A DNA stretch of 61,286 bases, taken from the NCBI GenBank assembly GCA_913774355.1, contig CAJYGB010000024.1, positions 1 to 61,286 of the forward strand, written 5' to 3'. This DNA comes from an uncultured Chryseobacterium sp. (GTDB lineage: Bacteria; Bacteroidota; Bacteroidia; Flavobacteriales; Weeksellaceae). The notes beneath the pieces are model-generated. The model made no database searches and had not been told where the DNA came from. It saw only the letters and a list, made by a program, of their open reading frames with translations. Position 1 is the stretch's first letter. Each line of letters begins with the position of its first letter. Positions 7,260 to 16,308 of the stretch are shown piece by piece. The position numbers and the translations under genes are program-made.

Positions 7260-8831
7260 TTATCTTGCAATGTTCACCGCTCTGGTTTCCCTTATAACGG
7301 TTACTTTCACCTGTCCCGGATAGGTAAGCTCATTCTGGATCTTTTCAGAAATATCGTAAGATAATTGAGAAGCTACTTCGTCATTTACTTTTCCGCTTTC
7401 CACCATTACCCTTAATTCTCTACCCGCCTGGATGGCATAGGCTGAAGATACGCCGTCAAAGCTCAACGCTGCCGATTCAAGATCCTTCAGTCTCTGGATG
7501 TAAGATTCCAGCACCTGTCTTCTGGCGCCCGGTCTTGCTCCGGAAATCGCATCGGCAACCTGGATGATCGGTGATAGTAAGGAGGTCATTTCCACTTCGT
7601 CGTGGTGTGCTCCGATCGCATTGATTACTTCTGCATTTTCACCGTACTTTTCCGCCCACTGCATTCCCAGTAAAGCGTGAGGAAGCTCGGATTCCTGCTC
7701 AGGAACTTTACCGATATCGTGTAAAAGACCTGCTCTTTTCGCTAATTTTACATTCAATCCCAATTCAGCAGCCATGGTTGCCGCGATGTTGGCGACTTCT
7801 CTGGAGTGCTGTAACAGGTTCTGCCCATAAGAAGAACGGTACTTCATTCTACCCACGATCTTAATCAGTTCAGGATGTAGTCCGTGGATTCCCAAATCGA
7901 TGATGGTTCTCTTTCCTACTTCGATGATCTCTTCCTCGATCTGCTTTCTTGTTTTCTCTACGACTTCCTCGATTCTGGCCGGGTGGATTCTTCCGTCCGT
8001 TACCAAACGGTGAAGGGATAATCTGGCGATCTCTCTTCTTACCGGATCGAAACATGAAAGAAGGATGGCTTCAGGAGTATCGTCAACAATGATTTCAACA
8101 CCGGTAACCGCTTCCAAAGCACGGATGTTTCTACCTTCCCTACCGATGATTCTACCTTTTACCTCATCAGATTCGATGTTGAATACAGACACAGAGTTTT
8201 CAATCGCCTGTTCGGTTCCTATTCTCTGGATCGTCTGGATAACGATTTTTCGTGCCTCGCTTTTCGCATTAAGCTGCGCTTCTTCCATGATGCTCTGAAC
8301 ATGTGCCTGAGCTCTTGTTTTGGCTTCTGCCTTTAAGGATTCTACCAGTTCGGCTTTTGCTTCTTCTGCAGAATAGTTGGATATTTTTTCTAAAACCTCT
8401 ACTTTCCTGGCCGTTGCAACATCAAGTTCCTGTTGCTTTCTTTCAATGATTTCCGTTTTTTTGGCATAATCGGCAATCTGCTTATCCAGGTCTTTTTCAA
8501 GTTTTCCTACTTTGCTGAGTTCGTCATTCAGTTTATGTTCCTTATCCTTGATTCTTTTTTCGACTTCCTGCATTTTCTTTTCGCGGGACTGAATATCGGA
8601 GTCATGCTGGGATTTCAGTTCCAGGAATTTTTCCTTGGCCTGGATGTTCTTTTCTTTTTTTATGGATTCGGCTTGTACGGTAGCTTTTTCTATCAGGTTT
8701 TCAGCATTTTTCTTTGCATCATCTATAATAAATTTTGCTTTTGTATTGAGTGAGCTTCTGGAAAAGAGTATTCCTGCTGCTGCACCAATGACAAGGCAAA
8801 TTACGCCGACTATAATGGCTGTTATTGTCAT
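7260..8831 (-). CDS. rny: Ribonuclease Y
   Basis: A 523-residue endoribonuclease that starts mRNA decay at the membrane. Order of parts: one N-terminal transmembrane helix ([18 protein letters not shown]), a long charged coiled coil to about residue 200, a KH RNA-binding domain ([20 protein letters not shown]), and a metal-dependent HD domain ([10 protein letters not shown] ... LLHDIGK ... GAHHDE). Length and motifs are those of the family and nothing is missing. It is the last gene of a leftward cluster with zapA and an intervening 6S RNA. Start is the ATG giving the membrane anchor. Confidence 0.97.
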   Translation of the reverse strand: MTITAIIVGVICLVIGAAAGILFSRSSLNTKAKFIIDDAKKNAENLIEKATVQAESIKKEKNIQAKEKFLELKSQHDSDIQSREKKMQEVEKRIKDKEHKLNDELSKVGKLEKDLDKQIADYAKKTEIIERKQQELDVATARKVEVLEKISNYSAEEAKAELVESLKAEAKTRAQAHVQSIMEEAQLNAKSEARKIVIQTIQRIGTEQAIENSVSVFNIESDEVKGRIIGREGRNIRALEAVTGVEIIVDDTPEAILLSCFDPVRREIARLSLHRLVTDGRIHPARIEEVVEKTRKQIEEEIIEVGKRTIIDLGIHGLHPELIKIVGRMKYRSSYGQNLLQHSREVANIAATMAAELGLNVKLAKRAGLLHDIGKVPEQESELPHALLGMQWAEKYGENAEVINAIGAHHDEVEMTSLLSPIIQVADAISGARPGARRQVLESYIQRLKDLESAALSFDGVSSAYAIQAGRELRVMVESGKVNDEVASQLSYDISEKIQNELTYPGQVKVTVIRETRAVNIAR

Positions 8832-8867
8832 ATCTGTATATAAGTTTTAATTGTCCTCAATTTAGCA

Positions 8868-9036
8868 TAAAAAAGCCCACAACAATTCAGAGATTGAGAG
8901 TAAACTCCTAATCAACACGATTTGAACTGATTTCCATTGTCTGTAATCCGGAGAACCGGCACGCCATTCAATGGACATTTGTTCGGTAATTGTTTAGCGT
9001 TGAGTTTACCTTTAATGTGTTAGAATTATTGTAGGC
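8868..9036 (-). ncRNA. ssrS: 6S RNA (ssrS, flavobacterial type)
   Basis: Read on the minus strand the stretch between zapA and rny folds into a long rod. The 14-base closing stem pairs 9023-9036 with 8875-8888 (all pairs, three of them G-U) and is followed by GCTTTTTTAT. Further in, GTAAACTC pairs with GAGTTTAC, TCCATTG pairs with CAATGGA, and the apex is CCGG-TTCT-CCGG. Between the arms lie unpaired segments like the central bubble of 6S RNA, which mimics an open promoter and holds housekeeping RNA polymerase in stationary phase. The zapA-adjacent position is typical of 6S genes. I did not find a separate promoter, so it may be processed from the zapA transcript. Confidence 0.8.
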
Positions 9037-9056
9037 AGTTGGTTGGGAAAAAAAAT

Positions 9057-9344
9057 CTATTTCCCTGTTTCATTCAACGACTGATTGATCCTTGCCAGTC
9101 TTTCGTTGGTAGATTGTATCGTTTTATCGTAGTTCATAGACACTACCTCGGCGTTGGTTCCCAGTTTCAGGGCACACATGGCCAAAGCATCCTGCTTGTC
9201 TCTCACATCGAAGTTCTGTTCAAAATCCTTAATCATATTTTCAATCTGCTTCCCGACTTTACGCAGTGTTTCTTCTTCTGCTGCCGGTACATTCAGCGGA
9301 TATACTCTTCCGGCAATATTAATGGTTATTCTTCTTACCTCCAT
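9057..9344 (-). CDS. zapA: Cell division protein ZapA
   Basis: A 95-residue ZapA homologue that binds FtsZ filaments and promotes Z-ring bundling. Characteristic features are the N-terminal strand RRITINIAGRVYPLNVPAAEE, the helix EETLRKVGKQIENMI, the conserved DKQDALAMCAL and a C-terminal coiled coil. Its start overlaps the stop of the upstream coiled-coil gene by one base (TAATG), so the two are translationally coupled. The 6S RNA lies directly downstream. Confidence 0.92.
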   Translation of the reverse strand: MEVRRITINIAGRVYPLNVPAAEEETLRKVGKQIENMIKDFEQNFDVRDKQDALAMCALKLGTNAEVVSMNYDKTIQSTNERLARINQSLNETGK

Positions 9345-9646
9345 TATAATCCACTGTTTTGAAGCTGGGCAATACAGAAATCTATTTCTTTTACCAATCG
9401 GTTGATGTGGTTTTTCATCAGCCGGTTGTGTTCAGGGTTTCCTGATATTGCCGAATACAATTTTATATTTTTTTGTTCTTCTGCTAATACCTGATTTTTT
9501 TTTCTTTCCTCATCATATTTCTTCTTCAGTTCTTCATGCTCAACATTCAGCTCAGAAAATTCTTCAGTAAGATTTTTATAATTTTTCTGCAATTGTAAAA
9601 TCTTTTTCTCTAATTCTGAAAAATGGTTTTCTAAATCTTGAAGCAT
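9344..9646 (-). CDS. Small coiled-coil protein, ZapB-like, coupled to zapA
   Basis: A 100-residue, almost entirely coiled-coil protein (heptad-rich from residue 5 to 60: LEKKILQLQKNYKNL, EHEELKKKYDEERKK) with a short C-terminal helical tail (HNRLMKNHINRLVKEIDFCI). It has no signal peptide. Its coupling to zapA and its composition suggest a ZapB-like division partner that links ZapA to other factors. The sequence itself does not prove homology to E. coli ZapB. Confidence 0.8.
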   Translation of the reverse strand: MLQDLENHFSELEKKILQLQKNYKNLTEEFSELNVEHEELKKKYDEERKKNQVLAEEQKNIKLYSAISGNPEHNRLMKNHINRLVKEIDFCIAQLQNSGL

Positions 9647-9675
9647 TTCAGGTTTTCGTATATTCTAACTATTAG

Positions 9676-9704
9676 CAAAAATAACAAAATATTAATACTA
9701 ACAA
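9676..9704 (-). promoter_or_regulatory. Bacteroidota-type promoter of the zap-6S-rny cluster
   Basis: On the minus strand TTG (complement of 9702-9704), an 18-base spacer, then TATTTTTG (complement of 9676-9683) fit TTG-N-TAnnTTTG. The start codon follows about 27 bases later. Confidence 0.65.
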
Positions 9705-9732
9705 AAATAAAACGGTCTATATTTTGACGGAA

Positions 9733-9763
9733 AACAAAAAAGGAGATACAAAACTGTATCTCC
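9733..9763 (-). terminator. Terminator after porT
   Basis: A 9-bp perfect stem (9742-9750 with 9755-9763) with loop AAAC, followed on the minus strand by an interrupted T-run (A-rich 9731-9741). Confidence 0.8.
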
Positions 9764-9783
9764 CTGTATGTTTGATGCTATTC

Positions 9784-10566
9784 TTACTCAAATTTCAGAA
9801 CGAAGAATATCGCTCTTGTCTGTAACGTAGACATTGCAGACGTCCAGTACGGAGGAGTTGTTGCGTTATCCGCCACGATTTCGTTATTCATGATGAATGT
9901 TCCTCTTACTGCCGGGGTCAGCTTAAACTTATTGAAGTAAAACTGAATCCCCATTTCTGCAGACCATGCAAAGTTATGCGTGGTAGAACGGAATACCTGC
10001 TGAAGGTTGTCATCCGTTGAGCTGGAATTGGACTGAAGGTTTACGATGTAGTTTACCCCTGCTGCCACATAAGGCCTGGAGTTGTACCATCTCTGTCCGT
10101 GGAATTCAAGCAATACCGGAACGTCTACCAGCGTACTTTTAATATCTCTTACTCTGTCTTTTTCCTGTAGAGGAATCGGAATGAAAGGATCGTTCGTTAA
10201 AGTACCCGCTGCATACTGGTCGTTGGACTGTGTATTAAAAGTCAACTGTCTCTGGCCGAATTGTAACCCCGGTTCTAATCGTACATCCAGATAATCGTTC
10301 AGCCTCCATTTTGCGATAAGACCGGCACCGAAACTGTAACTTTCCTTAGATGAAACAAGATTCTGATTATTATTCATCCCGTATCTCGGATTCAGAACGA
10401 TACGGTAGTCCAGCCTGTTACCGTTCAGATAAAAACCCCAGCTGAATTTCTGCTCGTCGAAATCTTCCAGCTTATCCATTCTGTTACGGGTTCTGAATTG
10501 CGCGTTCGCTAAAACGGCAACATTTACTGACGCTAAAACCAGTGCTCTTAATAAAAATTTATTCAT
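9784..10566 (-). CDS. porT: Type IX secretion outer-membrane protein PorT
   Basis: A 260-residue outer-membrane beta-barrel protein with a signal peptide (cleaved near ANA-Q). The body alternates short amphipathic strands, for example FSWGFYLNGNRLDYRIVL, RLEPGLQFGQRQL, LVDVPVLLEFHGQRW and GIQFYFNKFKLTPAVRG, and ends in an aromatic FVLKFE typical of barrels. Size, layout and the location directly after ubiE match PorT/SprT, a component required for type IX secretion and gliding in this phylum. It is last in the leftward operon 11875-9784, followed by a terminator. Confidence 0.85.
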   Translation of the reverse strand: MNKFLLRALVLASVNVAVLANAQFRTRNRMDKLEDFDEQKFSWGFYLNGNRLDYRIVLNPRYGMNNNQNLVSSKESYSFGAGLIAKWRLNDYLDVRLEPGLQFGQRQLTFNTQSNDQYAAGTLTNDPFIPIPLQEKDRVRDIKSTLVDVPVLLEFHGQRWYNSRPYVAAGVNYIVNLQSNSSSTDDNLQQVFRSTTHNFAWSAEMGIQFYFNKFKLTPAVRGTFIMNNEIVADNATTPPYWTSAMSTLQTRAIFFVLKFE

Positions 10567-10570
10567 AGGG

Positions 10571-11302
10571 TTACTTTGTTGCTTTGTAAATTGTGGCTAT
10601 ACCTAAACTTAGTTTTTTATATTCAACTTTTTTAAATCCTGTATCTAAAAGAATTTGTCTCATCTTTTCCCCGAAAGGAAAAGCGTTTACAGAATCCGGA
10701 AGGTATGTATATGCCCTGTTATCTTTGGAAACCAATCTGCCGATGGCGGGTAAAATGTTTTTAAAATAAAACATATACAATGGTCCCATAACCCCTTCAA
10801 CTTTTGAAAACTCAAGTATATAAACACTCTTGTTATCTTTCACTACTCTTCTTAACTCTGCCAAACCTTTGGTAAGGTTTTCAAAATTCCTTACTCCAAA
10901 TGCAACGGAAACGGCATCGAACCTGTTATCCTCATACGGTAGGTTCTCCGCATCCCCTTTTTGCATGGAAATTTTGCCGTCTAATTTAAGTTTTTTTATT
11001 TTAATAACGCCAACATTTAACATTTGTTGCGATAAATCCAGACCAATCACTCTGGAACCGGTTCCCTTTTCAATGGCAATAGCCAGATCTCCCGTTCCTG
11101 TAGCCACATCCAGCACTTCCTGCGGATTATCTTTTTTCATCCATTTCACCAGCGTATTTCTCCATAAAACATCAATTTTCAGAGAAAGCACACGATTCAG
11201 TACATCGTATTTCGGTGCAATATTGTCGAACATATCCTCTACCTGGCTCTTCTTGGTAGCATCCGAGTTGTAGGGTGTAATTTTGGTAATATCTTTTGTC
11301 AA
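10571..11302 (-). CDS. ubiE: Demethylmenaquinone methyltransferase UbiE/MenG
   Basis: A 243-residue class I SAM-dependent methyltransferase that adds the final methyl group in menaquinone synthesis. Motifs: FDNIAPKYDVLNRVLSL near the start, the SAM loop DVATGTGDLAIAI, DLSQQMLNVG, and DAVSVAFGVRNFENL, all diagnostic of UbiE/MenG. Bacteroidota use menaquinone, so the MenG reaction is expected. It is 4 bases from porT and 3 bases from the upstream membrane-protein gene. Confidence 0.93.
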   Translation of the reverse strand: MTKDITKITPYNSDATKKSQVEDMFDNIAPKYDVLNRVLSLKIDVLWRNTLVKWMKKDNPQEVLDVATGTGDLAIAIEKGTGSRVIGLDLSQQMLNVGVIKIKKLKLDGKISMQKGDAENLPYEDNRFDAVSVAFGVRNFENLTKGLAELRRVVKDNKSVYILEFSKVEGVMGPLYMFYFKNILPAIGRLVSKDNRAYTYLPDSVNAFPFGEKMRQILLDTGFKKVEYKKLSLGIATIYKATK

Positions 11303-11305
11303 AAC

Positions 11306-11875
11306 TTAAAACTTGTAATATTCTTTATAATAATTAAGGTAGTCCTGCTTTCTGAAGATCTTGGACCTGGATTCTACCTGCTGGATATTTTTAATCAGCC
11401 TGTCATAATCTTCATCTACATTGTAATAAAAGTCGTCGGTATACAGTTTGCTGAAGCGTCTTGCCCCTCCGTAATACGGTTTCCCGTCGATGATGGTTTT
11501 ATCCAGTGCCAAAAGTAAGGAATCTTTCTTCAGGTTGTACCCGTAATATTGATCATTGATGTAATAATCCTGATGGGCAATATTGATAAGGCCCCGGATT
11601 TTTTTCACTTCGAAAGCGGAATCGAAAAGTAATTTCTTATTTTGGTCAAAAACCTGTATGGAGTTTTTACCCTTGTCCAGATCCACCGGAACCGTCTGCC
11701 CTCCGGCGATAATCCCCTCCGAACCGTTGTTTATTTTATAGTAAAACGTATTGGGTGTAGGATTGTCTACTACATAATAGTTCTTTTTGGCCAAAAACAG
11801 GAAGTAGATCCCAAAGGCAGCGATAAACGCCACAACTGCAATAAGTAAGCCTTTTAAGGACGGATTGTTTTTCAT
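11306..11875 (-). CDS. Membrane-anchored protein of unknown function
   Basis: A 189-residue protein with one N-terminal membrane helix (LLIAVVAFIAAFGIYFLFLA) and a Tyr/Asp/Lys-rich extracytoplasmic part that begins with a small beta-domain (TFYYKINNGSEGIIAGGQTV) and ends in a helical YDRLIKNIQQVESR segment. I recognise no named family. It is the first gene of the ubiE-porT operon. That position may reflect an envelope role, but this is only context. Confidence 0.75.
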   Translation of the reverse strand: MKNNPSLKGLLIAVVAFIAAFGIYFLFLAKKNYYVVDNPTPNTFYYKINNGSEGIIAGGQTVPVDLDKGKNSIQVFDQNKKLLFDSAFEVKKIRGLINIAHQDYYINDQYYGYNLKKDSLLLALDKTIIDGKPYYGGARRFSKLYTDDFYYNVDEDYDRLIKNIQQVESRSKIFRKQDYLNYYKEYYKF

Positions 11876-11943
11876 AAGATTGTAAAGTACAATTTCTGCA
11901 AATTTAATAATATTTTTAATTCTCCGTTATTAATATTAATTAT

Positions 11944-11951
11944 TAACTTTG
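11944..11951 (+). promoter_or_regulatory. Promoter -7 element upstream of the KAS III-like gene
   Basis: TAACTTTG matches TAnnTTTG and lies 25 bases before the start codon. No clear TTG is present at the proper distance. Confidence 0.5.
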
Positions 11952-11976
11952 CATCTTTAAAAAATCATTTAAACGA

Positions 11977-13044
11977 ATGCCGAATACGATCATCATTGGT
12001 TCTGGATCCTACCTTCCCAGCAGAATTATCGGGAGAGATTATTTCTTAGATTCAGAGTTTTATACGGAAGACGGGGTGAAGATTGATAAACCTGCCGAAG
12101 AAACTATCGCAAAATTTGTAGAAATCACGGAAATTGAAAACAGAAGATTCATTGAAGATGATCTTTCCAACTCACAAATCGGCTACGAAGCTTCAAAACT
12201 TGCGATTGCGGATGCCGGTATCGATCAGGAAGAACTGGATTATATTATTTATGCCAGCAATTTCGGTGAAGTTACCGTAAACGGATACGCCGACTTTATG
12301 CCGACGATGGCCGCAAGGGTAAAAAATAAACTGGGTATTAAAAACAGGAAATGCGTTACTTACGATATGCTTTTCGGATGTCCGGGATGGGTGGAAGCGA
12401 TGATTCTGGCAGATAACCTGATTAAAGCAAAGGTTGCAAAGACGATTCTGGTAATCGGAGCTGAAACATTGAGCCGGGTAACCGATCCGTACGACCGTAA
12501 CAGAATGATCTTTGCAGACGGGGCCGGAGCGGTAGTTGTAAAAGCAACCGATGAGGAAAACGTAGGGATCATTGCACACAATACCATCTGTGATAACGGA
12601 ATCGAGCTGGATTATCTGGCGAACGGACCTTCCATCAATAAAGAATCCGACCAGACCAGACTCTTCGTAAGAATGCAGGGAAGAAAAATTTATGAGTATG
12701 CCCTGAAAAATGTTCCTGCCGCTATTAAAGAAACCATTGAAGATGCAGGTCTTTCTATTGAAGATATTAATAAGATCCTGATCCACCAGGCGAATGCTAA
12801 AATGGATTACGCGATGATCGAAAGGCTTCACAAGCTTTATAATGTGAAAGATTACGACCATTCCATTTCCCCGATGACGATCCAGGATTTCGGAAATTCA
12901 TCCGTTGCCACCATTCCTACCATGTTTGATTTAATAATTAAAGGAAAAATGGAGGGCCAATCGTTTAAAGAAAAAGGTAATATTGTCATGACTTCTGTAG
13001 GTGCCGGAATGAACATCAATGCTATCGTTTACAGATTTCCTTAA
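11977..13044 (+). CDS. 3-oxoacyl-ACP synthase III family protein (FabH-like)
   Basis: A 355-residue thiolase-fold condensing enzyme. The catalytic triad of the family is visible: Cys135 in MLFGCPGW, His270 in ILIHQANAKM and Asn307 in DFGNSSVATIP. These support decarboxylative condensation of an acyl primer with malonyl-ACP. It is longer than housekeeping FabH (about 320 residues) because of inserts near residues 25-60, as in the second 'ketoacyl-ACP synthase III' paralogue of flavobacteria, so a specialised lipid or polyene role is possible. It stands alone between two terminators. Confidence 0.88.
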   Translation: MPNTIIIGSGSYLPSRIIGRDYFLDSEFYTEDGVKIDKPAEETIAKFVEITEIENRRFIEDDLSNSQIGYEASKLAIADAGIDQEELDYIIYASNFGEVTVNGYADFMPTMAARVKNKLGIKNRKCVTYDMLFGCPGWVEAMILADNLIKAKVAKTILVIGAETLSRVTDPYDRNRMIFADGAGAVVVKATDEENVGIIAHNTICDNGIELDYLANGPSINKESDQTRLFVRMQGRKIYEYALKNVPAAIKETIEDAGLSIEDINKILIHQANAKMDYAMIERLHKLYNVKDYDHSISPMTIQDFGNSSVATIPTMFDLIIKGKMEGQSFKEKGNIVMTSVGAGMNINAIVYRFP

Positions 13045-13065
13045 CAATATTTAATGTAAAAATAT

Positions 13066-13102
13066 AAAAAAGCACAGGGAATTATTCTTTGTGCTTTTTT
13101 TA
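13066..13102 (+). terminator. Terminator after the KAS III-like gene
   Basis: An 11-bp stem (13066-13076 with 13090-13100) around a 13-base loop. A-rich on the left and T-rich on the right, it could act in both directions. Confidence 0.75.
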
Positions 13103-13110
13103 AACCTATT

Positions 13111-14316
13111 ATGCAGAAAAATTTTTTAATTATTGCAGCGCTCTTCCTCCTGTTGGAAGTCTATATCTACCAAGCCATCAGAACTTTAACCGATAATTCG
13201 TGGATCAAAATCGGATACGCAGTCGTTTCCTTAGTGATCTACGGATTCTTCGCTTACGAAATGACCCATTTCAGTAAAGGCGAGAGAAGCATGATGCGTG
13301 CACAGATCATGATTTCCATCTTCCTGATCTTTATCCTTCCTAAAATTTTTATCGTGCTATTTTTGCTGATCGATGATATTTTCAGGACCGGAAGCTACCT
13401 GATCGGATTTATGCGATCGTCCGAAAATTTTTTCCCGGAAAGAAGAAAGTTTTTAAGTCTTATGGGATTAGGTCTAGGAGGTGTACTTTCTGCCCTTTTT
13501 ATAGACGGGATCACTTTCGGAAAATACAGGCATAAAGTGAGAAGGGTCAGAATCAATTTCGCGAACCTGCCAAAAAGCTTTAAAGGATACAAAATCGTAC
13601 AGATCTCAGATGTTCATAGCGGAAGTTTCTCCGATCCCAGCAAGCTGGAACATGCCATTAACCTGATCAATGAACAAAATCCTGACCTGGTCCTTTTTAC
13701 CGGTGACATGGTGAATAATGTGGCGGATGAATTCAAACCTTTTATCCCTCTATTTTCAAAGATTAAAGCGAAAGACGGAAAATTTGCCGTGCTGGGCAAC
13801 CACGATTATGCAGATTACGTCACCTGGGATTCTTCAGATGCCAAAAAGAAAAACCTTGATACACTGGTTGATTATGAAAGACAGGCCGGATTCGACATGC
13901 TCCGTAATGAGCACCGGGTGATTGAGAAAAACGGTGAAAAAATATACATTCTGGGTGTTGAAAATTGGGGACTAAAACCCTTCCCACAATTCGGAAGGCT
14001 GGACGACGCTTTAAAAGGCGTACCGGAATCGGCAGTAAAAATCCTGATGAGCCACGACCCTACCCACTTTGATTACGTGGTTAAAAACCATCCCGGAAAC
14101 GTTCATCTGACGCTTTCCGGACACACACACGGCATGCAGTTCGGTTTGGATCTGAAAAATGTAAAATGGTCGCCGGTTCAGTATAAATACCCGAAATGGG
14201 CAGACTTATATGAAAGCGAAGGAAAAATACTTTATGTAAACAGAGGTTTCGGTGTATTGGGCTATCCCGGAAGAGTGGGCGTACTGCCGGAAATTACGCT
14301 GTTTGAATTAGCATAA
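13111..14316 (+). CDS. Membrane-anchored metallophosphoesterase
   Basis: A 401-residue protein. Residues 1-130 hold three or four membrane helices, and a further hydrophobic stretch (LSLMGLGLGGVLSALFI) leads into the calcineurin-like phosphoesterase domain. The metal-site motifs are complete: ISDVHSG, FTGDMVN, VLGNHDY, LMSHDPTHFD and LSGHTHGMQ. The family includes UDP-diacylglucosamine hydrolase-like and phosphodiesterase enzymes of the envelope; the substrate is not predictable. It starts 10 bases after a terminator hairpin, so it needs its own promoter, which I could not locate. Confidence 0.9.
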   Translation: MQKNFLIIAALFLLLEVYIYQAIRTLTDNSWIKIGYAVVSLVIYGFFAYEMTHFSKGERSMMRAQIMISIFLIFILPKIFIVLFLLIDDIFRTGSYLIGFMRSSENFFPERRKFLSLMGLGLGGVLSALFIDGITFGKYRHKVRRVRINFANLPKSFKGYKIVQISDVHSGSFSDPSKLEHAINLINEQNPDLVLFTGDMVNNVADEFKPFIPLFSKIKAKDGKFAVLGNHDYADYVTWDSSDAKKKNLDTLVDYERQAGFDMLRNEHRVIEKNGEKIYILGVENWGLKPFPQFGRLDDALKGVPESAVKILMSHDPTHFDYVVKNHPGNVHLTLSGHTHGMQFGLDLKNVKWSPVQYKYPKWADLYESEGKILYVNRGFGVLGYPGRVGVLPEITLFELA

Positions 14317-14318
14317 TA

Positions 14319-14418
14319 AATTCAAGGTTTAAGATTCAAAATTCAAAGTTTGTCCTTAAACTTTGAACTTTAAACTTTAAACTTTAAACTTTAAACTTTG
14401 AACCTTAAATCTTGAATT
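14319..14418. repeat. Imperfect palindrome enclosing a 7-base tandem repeat
   Basis: Arms 14319-14340 and 14397-14418 are inverted copies with about two mismatches in 22 bases. Between them ACTTTAA is repeated about five times in tandem. It lies between convergent genes and may act as a bidirectional terminator or be slippage-prone spacer DNA. Confidence 0.6.
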
Positions 14419-15169
14419 AAAAAATATAGTCTTTCATTCGTGAGGTAGCCATCTCATTTTCGTCGATCCAGCAAAGCAGCTTATCGAGCTTGTCTTCGAT
14501 CTTTTTTCCTGAATTCCACTTCCTGTAAAAGGGAATATCGAAGCGGTATCTGCTGAAGTCGGTAAACTGCCAGGAGCTGAGATATATTAATACAAAATCA
14601 TCTTTCTTCAGAGTTTCAAAGACCATATTCTTGTAATACTTCATCGGCAGTACCTGGAATACAAAATCGTTATAAGGCAGCTGGCTGTACGGCGAAATAC
14701 TTTCAGGAACAACACTTATCCCGTCTTGCTCGGTAATTTCCGTATCGCGTTTCAGGCGTTTAAAAGGAAAAAGGATGTCAGCATGATCGATATTGGAGAC
14801 ATAACCGAAACCTAACATTTTAAGATCCTCCTTCGGCAGCTTATGATCTTTCTGTCGAATCCCTTTGATCTGTTTTTCCAATAATTCCTCGGTCCATTTT
14901 TTTGTTTCTTCGATTTCCGGAAGCGTGGAATTTTTATTATAAAAAGCAATTTCATGCCCTTTCGATGAAATTGCTTTTATAAGGCTCTGCAGCTTTTCAG
15001 CGATAGAAATTTCGATAAAAAAACTTGCCTTAACATCATGAATATCTAGAATTCTCAGAATGGCTTTTGAGTTATTTTCCGTAATCCTGATTCTTTCTTC
15101 ATCGGGAACAGATGCTCCTTTTTTAACCTCAGCCTCTATATTCACAATGTTGAAAGTAAACAATACCAT
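14417..15169 (-). CDS. Degenerate polysaccharide deacetylase-like protein
   Basis: A 250-residue cytoplasmic protein that follows the NodB-domain plan: first strand (VLFTFNIVNIEAE), RILDIHDVKASFFIEI, ISSKGHEIAFYNKNS, and a distal FVLIYLSSWQF-TDFSRYRFD. Active NodB enzymes have 'D-D/E-D' in the first motif and 'GHEIgxHt.sH' in the second. Here the metal-binding Asp pair and the second His are absent (N-I-E and AFYN), so deacetylase activity is doubtful. It is close to threonine dehydrogenase (85-base gap) but may not share a transcript. It could be a sugar-binding relic or have a new role. Confidence 0.65.
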   Translation of the reverse strand: MVLFTFNIVNIEAEVKKGASVPDEERIRITENNSKAILRILDIHDVKASFFIEISIAEKLQSLIKAISSKGHEIAFYNKNSTLPEIEETKKWTEELLEKQIKGIRQKDHKLPKEDLKMLGFGYVSNIDHADILFPFKRLKRDTEITEQDGISVVPESISPYSQLPYNDFVFQVLPMKYYKNMVFETLKKDDFVLIYLSSWQFTDFSRYRFDIPFYRKWNSGKKIEDKLDKLLCWIDENEMATSRMKDYIF

Positions 15170-15253
15170 TTAAATTAAATTTTAGATAAATTTTATATTC
15201 AATTAAAAATCAGATGTTAAAATACATTTTATTTAAAGTAAATATTAATATAA

Positions 15254-16219
15254 TTAATTTTTACCTAATTTCACTTTAAGATTTTTAATCATATCTTTCG
15301 TCATTTCTGAAATACCGAAATTATAGGTAAGCCCCCAGTCTTTTTTCGCTACTGAATCATCGATAGACGCCGGCCAGGAATCAGCGATTGCCTGTCTGAA
15401 ATCCGGTCTGTAATCGATCTCGAATTCCGGGATTTCTTTCTTGATTTCTTCTGCCAGTTCTTTCGGGGTAAAAGACATTCCGCCTAAGTTATAAGATGAA
15501 CGGACAGTTAAATTTTCTTTCGGGGCCTCCATCAGCTTTAAGGTCGCATCGATGGCATCATCCATATACAGCATCGGCATTCCTGTATTTTCGGAAATGA
15601 AGCTGGTATATTTTCCTTCTTCGATAGCTTCATAGAAAATCTCTACGGCATAGTCGGTGGTTCCGCCTCCGGCCGGCGTCTTCCAGGAAATCAGTCCGGG
15701 ATATCGGATACTTCTTACATCTACCCCATGCTTATCAAAATAATATTCGCACCACTTCTCGCCTGCCATTTTGGAAATTCCGTAAACCGTCGTAGGATTC
15801 AGAACCACATCCTGCCCTACATTTTCTTTCGGAATTCCTTTTCCGAAAACGGCAATGGAACTTGGCCAGAAAATTTTCCGGATCAATCCTTCCTTTGCCA
15901 TTTCACAAAAATGAAGCAGCGGCTCCAGATTGAGTTTCCATGCAAAAACGGGCTGCTTTTCTGAAGTACCCGACAATAATGAAGCCAAATGATATACTGT
16001 TGTAATATCATAATCTTTTATTACCTGTCTCACCAGCTGGGTATTGGTAACGTCCATTCTTTCGTAATGGCCTGCGGCAGTGATTCCTTTCTGCCATCTG
16101 TCCAGCCCTGAAGCAATTACATTATCTGCTCCGTGGATTTCAACAAGTCTGTTGGTAAGCTCGGTGCCGATCTGTCCTAAAGCACCTGTAATCAGTATTC
16201 TTTCCGTGTGGGATTCCAT
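15254..16219 (-). CDS. tdh: L-threonine 3-dehydrogenase, SDR type
   Basis: A 321-residue NAD-dependent extended short-chain dehydrogenase. Features: glycine loop ITGALGQIGTEL, the active-site YGISKMAGE (Tyr and Lys four apart), and PGLISWKTPAGGGTTDYAVE, a signature of the GalE-like threonine dehydrogenases known from Flavobacterium. The enzyme oxidises L-threonine to 2-amino-3-oxobutyrate, feeding glycine and acetyl-CoA formation. It is complete, with divergent transcription from the gamma-glutamyltransferase gene. Confidence 0.88.
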   Translation of the reverse strand: MESHTERILITGALGQIGTELTNRLVEIHGADNVIASGLDRWQKGITAAGHYERMDVTNTQLVRQVIKDYDITTVYHLASLLSGTSEKQPVFAWKLNLEPLLHFCEMAKEGLIRKIFWPSSIAVFGKGIPKENVGQDVVLNPTTVYGISKMAGEKWCEYYFDKHGVDVRSIRYPGLISWKTPAGGGTTDYAVEIFYEAIEEGKYTSFISENTGMPMLYMDDAIDATLKLMEAPKENLTVRSSYNLGGMSFTPKELAEEIKKEIPEFEIDYRPDFRQAIADSWPASIDDSVAKKDWGLTYNFGISEMTKDMIKNLKVKLGKN

Positions 16220-16308
16220 CTTAATTTTATTAGTTGATCAAAAACAAAAATAGATATTTTAGACCCTATCTTAAAACAAAATTGTAAATTAGGTTACAAA
16301 ATCTGCAA

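Noticed and set aside
12193..12861. 222-codon antisense frame
   Set aside because: Lies wholly inside the KAS III-like gene on the other strand; a shadow of codon bias.
14357..14400. CRISPR-like periodicity
   Set aside because: A 7-base tandem repeat with no spacers and no cas genes near.
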